A stretch of DNA of 64,000 nt. It comes from Elusimicrobiota bacterium (GTDB lineage: Bacteria; Elusimicrobiota; Elusimicrobia; Elusimicrobiales; UBA9959). The number at the start of each line of letters is the position of its first letter. The first letter of the stretch is position 1. The DNA lies in assembly GCA_012517235.1 (NCBI GenBank), contig JAAYVI010000017.1:1-64000 (forward strand). The letters run 5' to 3'. The position numbers were made by a program, and so were the translations under genes. Shown here one piece after another: positions 34,036 to 42,299 of this stretch. The notes under the pieces were generated by a model, which had not been told where the DNA came from, did not search any database, and was given only the letters and a program-made list of their open reading frames with translations.

Positions 34036-35411
34036 ATCTAAACATAAAAACGAAAAAACTGGCTAAAATTATAGACGGAAAAATTATAAAAGGAAAAAAC
34101 GTATTAATTCGCTCTTTTTCTACCGATACCAGAAAAATTAAACCGGGCGAAGTTTTTTGGGCGCTCAAAGGAGACAATTATAACGCCGATAATTTTATAA
34201 AAGAAGCTTTGGAGAAAAAAGCTTCGGGAATAATTTGCTCCAAAGGAGCTTTTCCCGAAAGTTTGAAAGAAAAAACCGATTTTGTAATAGAAACAAAAGA
34301 TACGCTTAAAGCCTTACAAAAACTGGCGGCTTTCCATATAAAAAAAAGCAAAATACCGGTAATATGCGTAACCGGTTCTAACGGAAAAACTACCACAAAA
34401 GAAATGATTAAGCATATTCTTTCGAAAAAATACGAGGTATGCTCCAATTACGGAAACTTTAACAATCGATTCGGACTTCCTTTATCGGTATTGGAAATCG
34501 AAAAAAAGCATGAATGCGCGGTTTTCGAATTGGGAGCTTCGCAAAGGGGGGACGTGGCAAATTTGGCCAAAATAATAAGACCCGATATTTCTGTAATAAC
34601 AACGATAGGCCCGGAACATCTGGAATTTTTTAAAAGTATGTCAAATATTTATAAAACCGAAACCGAAGCGATAGATTATTTAAAAAAAGGCGGAAAATTT
34701 ATATACAACCGCGATAATAAGTGGCTGAGAAAATTAGAGAAGAAAAAAATATCCAAACTAAGCTTCGGAACGGACATAAATTCGAATTTGAAAATAATCA
34801 AAAAAGATAAAAAATACTTTTTTGCCGCGGAAAACGGAACATTTTCGATAAAAATTAAAAATCCCGCTTTACACAATTACTTTAACGCCGCCGCGGCTTT
34901 TCTGGCGGCCAAAGAAATGGGGATAAAAGAAAAAGTTATCTTAAAAGCATTAAAAGATTTTCCCGGGGTTAAAATGAGAATGCAGGAAATAAGATACGGA
35001 AAATCCGTAATTATTTTTGACGCATATAATTCCAATCCTCAATCTTTGGACGCTTTCTTAGAAGAAACCGATTGTCTTGCTCCTCAATTTTTATTTTTGG
35101 GAGATATGAAAGAATTGGGAAAATTTTCGTCTTATTACCATAAAGAAGCCGCTAAAAAAATATTAAAAAGGCAAGCGGAAAAAATATTTTTGATAGGACC
35201 GGAAATGAAAAAAGCCGCAGACTTTTTGAAAGGTAAAAAAGAAAATGTAAAATATTTTACAGGAGTAAAAGAAGCTTTAAGAGAAACCGCAAGATTTTTT
35301 AATAAAAATAAAAAAGCCTTTTTTCTTTTTAAAGGCTCAAGATCAGTGGGATTGGAAAATCTGCTGCCGGATAAAATAAGAAATAAGACTTCTTTAAAAG
35401 GCGCAAGATAA
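34032..35411 (+). CDS. murF: UDP-N-acetylmuramoyl-tripeptide-D-alanyl-D-alanine ligase MurF
   Basis: Adds D-Ala-D-Ala to complete the UDP-MurNAc-pentapeptide. The Mur-ligase ATP loop is CVTGSNGKTTTKEMIKHIL, followed by NYGNFNNRFGLPLSVLEI, typical of MurF. The central domain has ELGASQRGDVANLAKIIRPDI and TTIGPEHLEFF. The C-terminal domain has FDAYNSNPQSLDAFLE and a GSRSVGLENLL end. At 459 residues it is complete. Translation is coupled to murE by ATGA. Confidence 0.96.
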   Translation: MNLNIKTKKLAKIIDGKIIKGKNVLIRSFSTDTRKIKPGEVFWALKGDNYNADNFIKEALEKKASGIICSKGAFPESLKEKTDFVIETKDTLKALQKLAAFHIKKSKIPVICVTGSNGKTTTKEMIKHILSKKYEVCSNYGNFNNRFGLPLSVLEIEKKHECAVFELGASQRGDVANLAKIIRPDISVITTIGPEHLEFFKSMSNIYKTETEAIDYLKKGGKFIYNRDNKWLRKLEKKKISKLSFGTDINSNLKIIKKDKKYFFAAENGTFSIKIKNPALHNYFNAAAAFLAAKEMGIKEKVILKALKDFPGVKMRMQEIRYGKSVIIFDAYNSNPQSLDAFLEETDCLAPQFLFLGDMKELGKFSSYYHKEAAKKILKRQAEKIFLIGPEMKKAADFLKGKKENVKYFTGVKEALRETARFFNKNKKAFFLFKGSRSVGLENLLPDKIRNKTSLKGAR

Positions 35412-35422
35412 AAGGAGAATAA

Positions 35423-36508
35423 ATGCTTTATTATTTAAGTTTTCTTAAAGATTTTTATAGCCCTTTGAACATTTTTCAGTATATAACTTTTAGAACCGGA
35501 GGAGCCGTAATAACATCCTTCTTGATTACCCTAATAATAGGTCCGGCCGTAATAAATAAACTAAAAACTTACAAAATATCTCAAATTCAAAGAAGAGACG
35601 GCCCTCCGAGCCATTTTTCAAAAGACGGAACTACTACTATGGGCGGGGTGATAATATTGATTTCTATGCTTATCTCCTGTATTCTCTGGGCGCAATTAAG
35701 CAATAGGTTTGTAATTCTTCTTTTAATTTCCACCTTAATACTCGCTTTTGCCGGATGGGCCGACGATTACATGAAGTTAATAAAAAAAGATCCCAAAGGA
35801 GCCCCTTCTTCTTTTAAATTTTCATTGCAAATAGCCGTAGCTCTGATAACGGCCGCATATTTGGCCGTCAATCCTCCCAATCCAGAATATCCTACTCATA
35901 TTTTGGTGCCTTATACCAAGCAAATTTTAATAAATTTGGGCGTATTTTACTTTATATTCGAAATGATAATAGTCATAGGAACGTCAAATGCCGTGAATTT
36001 AACAGACGGACAAGACGGTTTGGCAAGCGGACTTATGGTATTTACGGCTCTTACTTTTTTGATAATAGCATACTGCGCCGGACATGTTAAAATAGCTTCT
36101 TATTTGAAAATAATACATGTCCAAGGGGCGGGAGAAATTTCGGTTTTTTTGGCGACTATAATAGGAGCCTGTTTGGGTTTTATGTGGTTTAATTCTTATC
36201 CGGCGCAAATATTTATGGGGGATACGAGTTCTCTTTTTTTGGGCGGATCGGTGGGAATAGCCGCCATACTAATAAAACAAGAGCTTCTACTTCCCGTGGC
36301 CGGGGGACTTTTCTTGATAGAAACTCTTTCCGTAATAATACAAATGGCTTCTTATAAGTTTAGAAACAAAAAAAGAGTTTTCCTTATGGCTCCCCTGCAT
36401 CATCATTTCGAACTTAAGGGGATACCGGAACCTAAGGTAACCGTTAGGTTTTGGATAATGGGAATAATGCTTATGCTTGCGGCTTTATCTTCGCTTAAGA
36501 TAAGGTAA
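35423..36508 (+). CDS. mraY: Phospho-N-acetylmuramoyl-pentapeptide-transferase MraY
   Basis: Integral membrane enzyme that transfers phospho-MurNAc-pentapeptide to undecaprenyl phosphate, forming lipid I. It has about ten membrane helices. Catalytic segments are GWADDYMKL (Asp114, Asp115), NAVNLTDGQDGLASGL and MAPLHHHFELKG. In the second, residue 197 is Gln where the family normally has Leu (TDGLDGLA). A typical substrate loop, RRDGPPSHFSKDGTTTMGG, is present near residue 57. A GGAG site precedes the ATG. Confidence 0.96.
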   Translation: MLYYLSFLKDFYSPLNIFQYITFRTGGAVITSFLITLIIGPAVINKLKTYKISQIQRRDGPPSHFSKDGTTTMGGVIILISMLISCILWAQLSNRFVILLLISTLILAFAGWADDYMKLIKKDPKGAPSSFKFSLQIAVALITAAYLAVNPPNPEYPTHILVPYTKQILINLGVFYFIFEMIIVIGTSNAVNLTDGQDGLASGLMVFTALTFLIIAYCAGHVKIASYLKIIHVQGAGEISVFLATIIGACLGFMWFNSYPAQIFMGDTSSLFLGGSVGIAAILIKQELLLPVAGGLFLIETLSVIIQMASYKFRNKKRVFLMAPLHHHFELKGIPEPKVTVRFWIMGIMLMLAALSSLKIR

Positions 36509-36516
36509 TTAAACAT

Positions 36517-37860
36517 ATGAAAAAGAATGTTTTGATCATAGGAGCGGGTAAAAGCGGTTCCGCCTGCGCGCGTCTTCTTTTTAAAAAAGGCTTTTCCGTT
36601 TTCGTATCGGATAAAAAGGATAAAAAAGAAATTGCAAAAAACTTAAGTCCTCAAATAAAAATTTTGTCCGAAGAAGAAGCGGTAAAAAAAGCTTCCTTAT
36701 TTTCCTTTGCCGTAAAAAGTCCCGGGCTCAAATCCGACAATCCGGTAATTATATCGTTATTAAAAGCTTCGGTCCCCATAAGAAGCGAACTTGAAACGGC
36801 ATTAAATTTTTCCAAAACAAAAAATCTGATAATGATAACCGGGACAAACGGAAAAACCACAACTACCGCTCTTTGCGCTTTTATAATGTCAAAAGCTCTG
36901 AAAAACAAAGGCAAAGCGTACGCTTGCGGAAACATCGGATATCCGGTATCTCTTGCCGTTGCCAAAGCGAGAGAGAATGATTTTTTAGTAATAGAAGCTT
37001 CCAGTTATCAGCTGGAAGATTCTCGGCGCATATCTCCTCTATCGTGCGCGATATTGAATATAACACCGGACCATATAGAACATCACGGTTCTTTAAAATC
37101 TTACGTACGGGCAAAGGAAAAAATTTTTAAATTTCAAAACAAAGACCAATTTTGTATTTTAAACCGGGAAGATAAAAATCTTATTTTATCTTCGAGAGAA
37201 TGTCCTTCTAAGGTTCTATTTTTTTCTTTAAAACCTTTCAAAGGAGACGGAGCGTATCTTAAAAATAAAAAAATATTTTTTCATATGGGCGGAAAAGATT
37301 TTTACTGTTCCACGCCTAAGTTTTTAATAGGAAATCATAACATACAAAATGCCATGGCCGCGGCTTTGTGCGCGATTTCCTGCAAAGCCAAAATTTCCGA
37401 CGTAAAAAAAGCTTTCTCTTCTTTTAAAGGAATAGAACACAGAATAGAATTTGTAAGAAAAATAAAAGGAGTTTCTTACTACAACGACTCCAAAGCGACA
37501 AATGTGGATTCCGTTCTAATAGCCCTTAAAGCTTTGGGGAAAAAGAAAAATATATGGCTCATATTGGGCGGCAGAGATAAGATGGCCCCTTATTCTCCGC
37601 TTTTGCCTCTGATAAAAAAATATGTAAAAACCGTTTTAACGGTAGGCGAAGCGGCCGAAAAGATAGAGAAAACCTTTTCGGGATCGGTAAAACTAATATC
37701 CGCCAAAGACATATTTAGAGCCTGCGATATCGCAAATAATCAAGCAAAAAAAGGAGATATCGTTCTTTTATCTCCGGCTTGCGCTTCTTACGATCAGTTT
37801 TCAAACTTTGAAGAAAGGGGCAAAAAATTTAAAGATTATGTCTTACGCGTCAAAGCTTAG
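36517..37860 (+). CDS. murD: UDP-N-acetylmuramoylalanine-D-glutamate ligase MurD
   Basis: Cytoplasmic Mur ligase that adds D-glutamate to UDP-MurNAc-L-Ala. It opens with a Rossmann-like UDP-binding domain (LIIGAGKSGSACARLLF) and then SPGLKSDNPVI. The ATP loop is MITGTNGKTTTTALCAFIM. The central signature is IEASSYQLEDS, with LNITPDHIEHHGSLKSYVRAKEKIF. The C-terminal domain has YYNDSKATNVDSVLIALKAL and ILGGRDKM. Length is 447 residues. It lies between mraY and ftsW as in the standard cluster. Confidence 0.96.
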   Translation: MKKNVLIIGAGKSGSACARLLFKKGFSVFVSDKKDKKEIAKNLSPQIKILSEEEAVKKASLFSFAVKSPGLKSDNPVIISLLKASVPIRSELETALNFSKTKNLIMITGTNGKTTTTALCAFIMSKALKNKGKAYACGNIGYPVSLAVAKARENDFLVIEASSYQLEDSRRISPLSCAILNITPDHIEHHGSLKSYVRAKEKIFKFQNKDQFCILNREDKNLILSSRECPSKVLFFSLKPFKGDGAYLKNKKIFFHMGGKDFYCSTPKFLIGNHNIQNAMAAALCAISCKAKISDVKKAFSSFKGIEHRIEFVRKIKGVSYYNDSKATNVDSVLIALKALGKKKNIWLILGGRDKMAPYSPLLPLIKKYVKTVLTVGEAAEKIEKTFSGSVKLISAKDIFRACDIANNQAKKGDIVLLSPACASYDQFSNFEERGKKFKDYVLRVKA

Positions 37861-37894
37861 AAAAAAAACTTCGTATTATCATAAAGGACTTAAT

Positions 37895-38953
37895 ATGCGT
37901 TTTTTTGATTACGGTTTTTTTTCCGCCGTAATAGCTCTATCGTTATTTTCTCTGATAACTTTATATTCGGTAACATCGGTTACCTCGCCTAAATATGTTC
38001 AAAAGCAGATAATTTGGCATTTGGCCGGCTTTTCGGTCATGATCTTCGTATCTTTTTCGGATCTTAAAAAAATAAGGGAATATGTTTCCTTTTTTAATTT
38101 GGGAGTATTATTTATTTTACTTATAACTCTTTTTATGCCTCCCATACAAAATGTCAGAAGATGGGTGCCTCTGGGATTTATGAATCTTCAAACTTCCGAA
38201 TTGGCAAAACTTGCCTGCGTTTTTTTTCTGGCTGATTTCTCGGATAGAAATTATTCCGGCTTATCGAACATGAAAATATTATTAAAACCGGCTTTGATAA
38301 TTTCGGGCATGCTTCTCCTGATAGCTCTTCAGCCGGACCTGGGAACTCCGGCTCTTATATTCGCGGTCGCTTTATTTTCTTTATATACGGCCGGCGTAAA
38401 GCCGCTATATTTGCTCGCCCCGATAATCGCTGCCATACCTTTGGCAATAATAGAAATATACAGACATCCTTACAGACTGGTAAGACTTAAAACTTTTCTT
38501 TCTCCTTGGGAAAACGCAAAAAACGAAACCTATCAGTTAGCGCAATCTCTAATAGCCATAGGCAGCGGAGGATGGTTCGGCGTAGGGCCGGGAGCTTCTT
38601 CCATAAAACTAAAATACCTGCCCGAAGCTCATACGGATTTTATCTTTCCCATAATAGCGGAAGAGTTCGGTTTTATGGGATCTTTGATTCTTTTGACCGC
38701 TTTTATTTACCTTCTTAAGCGGTCTTTAAAAATAGCCGCGACATCTTCCGATTATTTCTATTCCTGTCTGGCTTTATTTTCGGGATTTATGATAGTTTTT
38801 CAAGCTTTATTTAACATATCTATGACCGCTGGCATGATACCGACAAAAGGACTGCCTTTGCCTTTTTTCTCCTACGGAGGCACTTCCATAATGATAACTA
38901 TGATTTTATGCGGCTTTATACTTAACGCTTCCAGAAACAGGAGCCAGTCATGA
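37895..38953 (+). CDS. ftsW: Peptidoglycan glycosyltransferase FtsW
   Basis: SEDS-family polymerase that extends septal glycan strands with FtsI. The protein has about ten membrane helices. The SEDS signatures are present: NLQTSELAKLACVFFLADF, LQPDLGTPALIF, and the C-terminal MIPTKGLPLPFFSYGGTSI. The track ORF begins 87 bases earlier within murD. ATG at 37895 (MRFFDYGFF) has AAAGGA about 7 bases upstream and gives a normal 352-residue protein. The stop overlaps murG by 4 bases. Confidence 0.94.
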   Translation: MRFFDYGFFSAVIALSLFSLITLYSVTSVTSPKYVQKQIIWHLAGFSVMIFVSFSDLKKIREYVSFFNLGVLFILLITLFMPPIQNVRRWVPLGFMNLQTSELAKLACVFFLADFSDRNYSGLSNMKILLKPALIISGMLLLIALQPDLGTPALIFAVALFSLYTAGVKPLYLLAPIIAAIPLAIIEIYRHPYRLVRLKTFLSPWENAKNETYQLAQSLIAIGSGGWFGVGPGASSIKLKYLPEAHTDFIFPIIAEEFGFMGSLILLTAFIYLLKRSLKIAATSSDYFYSCLALFSGFMIVFQALFNISMTAGMIPTKGLPLPFFSYGGTSIMITMILCGFILNASRNRSQS

Positions 38954-40071
38954 AAAGAATAATAATAGCGGGGGGAGGAACCGGAGGACATTTTTATCCG
39001 GGGCTTTCCATAGCTTTAAAATTGAAAAGCAAAGGCATAGAAATTCTTTTCGCGGTTAAAAAAAACGATATTTCTCTTGAAACTCTAAAAGAAAAAGAAA
39101 TACCTTACGTAGAAATAGACGCGGTATCTTTCCCCAGAGGGCTAAACCCTTTATCTCACTTTCGTTTTATGTTCAAGCTATTTTCTTCTTTTTTTTACTC
39201 TATGAGAATAATAAAAGATTTTGCTCCGCAAGCCGTTTTAGGTACGGGCAGTTATGTTTCTTTTCCTATGGCGGCCGCGGCTAAAATAAAAAAAATCAAA
39301 GTATATCTACACGAATCAAATTCCATAATGGGATTTTCAAATAAAGCCGCCGGAATTTTTGCGGACAAAATTTTTTACGGCCTGCCTTTAAGGGAAAATC
39401 TTTTTCCAAATAAAACCGTCTCGGCCGGAATACCCTTGAGAGAAGAATTTGAAGGAGAAATAACGAAAAAAGAAGCAAGAGAGAAATTAAATTTTCCGCA
39501 AAACGATTTTATCGTTTTAGTTCTGGGAGGCAGCCAAGGCTCCGCGTCTATAAACTCTGCTTTTTATAAAACATTGTTAGATTTGTCTTACGAAAACAAA
39601 CAGCTTCCTTTTTTTATACACATATCCGGAAAAAATAACTATGCTCAACTAAAAGAAAGCTACGAAAAAGCCGGACTGACAAATAGAGGAATAATCTTGC
39701 CCTATTGCGAAAATATGCCTGTTCTATATTGCGCCGCCGACGCCGTCATATCGAGAAGCGGGTCCGGAACGATAGCCGAATTATGCAGATATAAAAAACC
39801 CGCTCTGCTTATACCTTTAAAAACAGCCGCCGGAGATCATCAAACTTTCAATGCTATGGCATTATCTTCCAAAGGATGCGCAATGATAATAAAAGACGAC
39901 GAATTTTTATTTGAAAAGTTAAAACAATCAATAGAAAAATTTTTGACTCTCGATAATATTTCCGCGATGAAAAAAGCTTACGAAAGATTGGATTTGCCCT
40001 CAAATCTTTTATCGGCCGAAAAAATATCCGAAGAAATAATAAAAGATATCGGCTATAAAAAAAATTCTTAA
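38950..40071 (+). CDS. murG: UDP-N-acetylglucosamine-N-acetylmuramyl-pentapeptide transferase MurG
   Basis: GT28 glycosyltransferase on the inner face of the membrane that converts lipid I to lipid II. The N-terminal GGGTGGHFYPGLSIA loop, TGSYVSFPMAAAA, LHESNSIMGFSNKAA and the GGSQGSASINSAF loop are visible. The C-terminal nucleotide-binding region includes VISRSGSGTIAELC and PLKTAAGDHQTFNA. The length of 373 is normal. It is the last recognisable cell-wall gene of the cluster here. Confidence 0.96.
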   Translation: MKRIIIAGGGTGGHFYPGLSIALKLKSKGIEILFAVKKNDISLETLKEKEIPYVEIDAVSFPRGLNPLSHFRFMFKLFSSFFYSMRIIKDFAPQAVLGTGSYVSFPMAAAAKIKKIKVYLHESNSIMGFSNKAAGIFADKIFYGLPLRENLFPNKTVSAGIPLREEFEGEITKKEAREKLNFPQNDFIVLVLGGSQGSASINSAFYKTLLDLSYENKQLPFFIHISGKNNYAQLKESYEKAGLTNRGIILPYCENMPVLYCAADAVISRSGSGTIAELCRYKKPALLIPLKTAAGDHQTFNAMALSSKGCAMIIKDDEFLFEKLKQSIEKFLTLDNISAMKKAYERLDLPSNLLSAEKISEEIIKDIGYKKNS

Positions 40072-40083
40072 TATTCTCTAAAA

Positions 40084-40092
40084 TGCTAAAAT
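40084..40092 (+). promoter_or_regulatory. Extended -10 promoter for the Ldh2-family gene
   Basis: TGCTAAAAT is an extended -10 of the TGnTAnnnT type. It sits within a 15-base string (AAATGCTAAAATAAT) that is repeated exactly in front of the tRNA-Ala gene. Transcription would start near 40099, giving a 14-base leader that contains the GGAGG site. Confidence 0.5.
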
Positions 40093-40112
40093 AATTTATG
40101 CCGGGAGGAAAT

Positions 40113-41219
40113 ATGAGCAAAGAATTTGTTAACCTCAAAGTTTCTTTTCTTAAAAAGTTTATGAAAGATGTTTTTATCGGCTTGACAGTTCCGCCTCGAG
40201 ACGCGGAAATATGCGCGGACGTACTGGCCGCGGCCGATCTAATGGGGATGGATTCTCACGGCATATCCAGAATGAAGCCGATATATTACGATAGGATAAA
40301 ACAGGGAATACAATTTCCGAAAACAAAATTTGAAATAGTAAAAGAAACTCCGACAACGGCGGTAATAGACGGAAATCACGGGATGGGACATGTCATAGCC
40401 TATAAAGCCATGGAGATGGCCATTAAAAAAGCGGAGAAATACGGATTAGGGATGACGGCGGTCAGAAATTCCACTCATTACGGCATAGCCGGATATTATT
40501 CTTTGATGGCCGTTAAAAAGGGAATGATAGGATTGACCGGAACAAATGCTCGTCCGTCGATAGCTCCGACATTCGGAGTAGAAAACATGCTCGGAACAAA
40601 TCCTCAAACTTGGGGCATTCCTACCGACGAAAAATTTCCTTTTTTGCTTGACTGCGCTACGTCTGTTACTCAGAGAGGAAAAATAGAAGTATACGCAAAA
40701 CTTAATAAAAAAATGCCGGAAGGATGGGTTGTTAACAGAAGCGGCAAATCCGAAACTGATCCCAAAAAAGTTTTAAAAATGCTGACAGAAGACAGCGCCG
40801 CTTTGCTTCCATTGGGCGGATTGGGAGAGGAAACCGGAGGATATAAAGGATACGGTTATGCCACCGTAATAGAAATATTATCCGCGGCATTGCAAGACGG
40901 TTCTTATTTGAAGCAGTTAAACGGCAAGAAAGACGGCAAACCGGCCCCTTACAGGCTGGGACATTTTTTTATGGCCATAGATATAAGCCATTTTACTTCT
41001 TTAAATAAATTCAAGAAAACCGCGGGAAATATTTTAAGACAACTTCGAGCTTCCCAAAAAGCAAAGGGATGCAAAAGAATATATACAGCGGGAGAAAAAG
41101 AATACTTGACTTCTGTCGAAAGAATTAAAAAAGGAGTTCCCGTAAACGCTCAAACTCGCCTTGAAATGATAAAAATGAGAGACGAACTTAATCTAAAATA
41201 TAAATTTGATTTCGAGTAA
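40113..41219 (+). CDS. Malate/L-lactate dehydrogenase-family (Ldh2) oxidoreductase
   Basis: NAD(P)-dependent 2-oxoacid/2-hydroxyacid oxidoreductase of the Ldh2 fold, which is distinct from classical LDH/MDH. Family marks are ADLMGMDSHGISRM with the catalytic His, VRNSTHYGIAGYYS, GTNARPSIAPTFG and GTNPQTWGIP. The C-terminal LPLGGLGEETGGYKGYG is also present. ATG at 40113 with GGAGG 4 bases upstream is preferred over the track start at 40098. Members act on malate, lactate, ureidoglycolate or piperideine carboxylate; the substrate cannot be fixed here. Length is 368 residues. Confidence 0.88.
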   Translation: MSKEFVNLKVSFLKKFMKDVFIGLTVPPRDAEICADVLAAADLMGMDSHGISRMKPIYYDRIKQGIQFPKTKFEIVKETPTTAVIDGNHGMGHVIAYKAMEMAIKKAEKYGLGMTAVRNSTHYGIAGYYSLMAVKKGMIGLTGTNARPSIAPTFGVENMLGTNPQTWGIPTDEKFPFLLDCATSVTQRGKIEVYAKLNKKMPEGWVVNRSGKSETDPKKVLKMLTEDSAALLPLGGLGEETGGYKGYGYATVIEILSAALQDGSYLKQLNGKKDGKPAPYRLGHFFMAIDISHFTSLNKFKKTAGNILRQLRASQKAKGCKRIYTAGEKEYLTSVERIKKGVPVNAQTRLEMIKMRDELNLKYKFDFE

Positions 41220-41233
41220 TATAGGGGGGTATT

Positions 41234-42187
41234 ATGTCATATGTCTTTCTTAGCGCTTTGGGATCATTTTCTTTCTTTTTTTCGTCTTTTCTTTCATATT
41301 ACAAAATAGAACCTTTTCATACTCTTTATTATACTTTCGCATGGTGGTCTTATATATTGGCGGCGGACGGTTTAAACGGCTTGCTTTCTCAAAATTCTTT
41401 GATAAAAGATAGAACGAAATCTTTTCTGTTAATGATTCCTTTTTCCTGCGGTTTATGGTTTTTATTCGAACTGATTAATATAAGATTATCAAATTGGTCG
41501 TATCAAGCGCTGCCTTTTGACCCTATTATAAGAAAAATCGGATATATTATTTCATATGCCACGGTTCTTCCGGCTATTTTCGAAACAAAAGAACTTATTG
41601 AAAATTTGGGTTTTTTTAAAAAAATATCTTTAAAACCTTTAAAATCTCAAAAAAACATTTTAAACTCGGCGGTTATTTTGGGAATAATAATTTTATTTTT
41701 AATTTTACTGTTTCCTAAAATATTTTTTCCTTTTACCTGGATATTCCTTTTTCTTATATTTGATCCTATTAATTATAGAATCGGCGCTGTTTCGGTTATT
41801 AAACAAGCGGAAGACGGAAATTTCCGTCATATTTTCTCCGTTCTCGCCGCGGGATTAATATGCGGTATTTTCTGGGAAATGTGGAATTTTAATTCTCAAG
41901 CAAAGTGGATATACTCTTTCCCGACCGGAGACATGCTTCCTAAAATTTTTGAAATGCCTTTGCACGGCTATATCGGATTTCCTTTATTTGCTCTGGAATG
42001 TTACTCTTTCTTTAATTTTATCGCATGGTTGTTTCAATCCCATTGGGAAAATATACCTCAAAAAACACATAATTTAAACCGTATTCCGGCTTATATTTCT
42101 CTCTTATTATTGATACCTTTATATATATATACGATTATATTAATAGATACTTACAGCGTAAAGTACTTTATTATTCTCCTTCCCTAA
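41234..42187 (+). CDS. Multipass membrane protein, unknown family
   Basis: A 317-residue protein with roughly nine hydrophobic helices. It is rich in aromatic residues and contains several Trp/Asn/Glu motifs inside or next to helices: LWFLFELINIRLSNWSYQAL, FWEMWNFNSQAKWIY and MPLHGYIGFPLFALECYSFF. Such conserved-looking polar motifs within the membrane suggest an enzyme or transporter rather than a passive protein, but I cannot name it. GGGGGG precedes the ATG at 14 bases after the Ldh2 gene, so the two are probably cotranscribed. Confidence 0.7.
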   Translation: MSYVFLSALGSFSFFFSSFLSYYKIEPFHTLYYTFAWWSYILAADGLNGLLSQNSLIKDRTKSFLLMIPFSCGLWFLFELINIRLSNWSYQALPFDPIIRKIGYIISYATVLPAIFETKELIENLGFFKKISLKPLKSQKNILNSAVILGIIILFLILLFPKIFFPFTWIFLFLIFDPINYRIGAVSVIKQAEDGNFRHIFSVLAAGLICGIFWEMWNFNSQAKWIYSFPTGDMLPKIFEMPLHGYIGFPLFALECYSFFNFIAWLFQSHWENIPQKTHNLNRIPAYISLLLLIPLYIYTIILIDTYSVKYFIILLP

Positions 42188-42236
42188 AGACCCAAACTAA
42201 TATAGGTCTTTATTCCTATCTAACAATGGGACCTAT
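42186..42236 (+). promoter_or_regulatory. Two mutually exclusive hairpins
   Basis: AAAGACC (42186-42192) can pair with GGTCTTT (42205-42211), forming a terminator-like stem just after the membrane-protein stop. The overlapping ATAGGTC (42202-42208) can instead pair with GACCTAT (42230-42236). Only one of the two can form. There is no strong T-run, so this may be a weak terminator with chance symmetry or a small conformational switch. Confidence 0.4.
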
Positions 42237-42241
42237 GTTCA

Positions 42242-42255
42242 TTGACTTTAATCAA
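42242..42255 (+). promoter_or_regulatory. FNR/CRP-like palindrome upstream of the protease
   Basis: TTGACTTTAATCAA matches the FNR consensus TTGATnnnnATCAA at 9 of 10 fixed positions and lies 44 bases before the protease ATG. A Crp/Fnr-family regulator is encoded 1.8 kb downstream. That regulator lacks the glutamate in its recognition helix that reads the G of this half-site in FNR, so the link is tentative. Confidence 0.35.
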
Positions 42256-42299
42256 TATAGATATTAAAAAGTTAATATGAGTTGAGCAGCGGAGGATAT

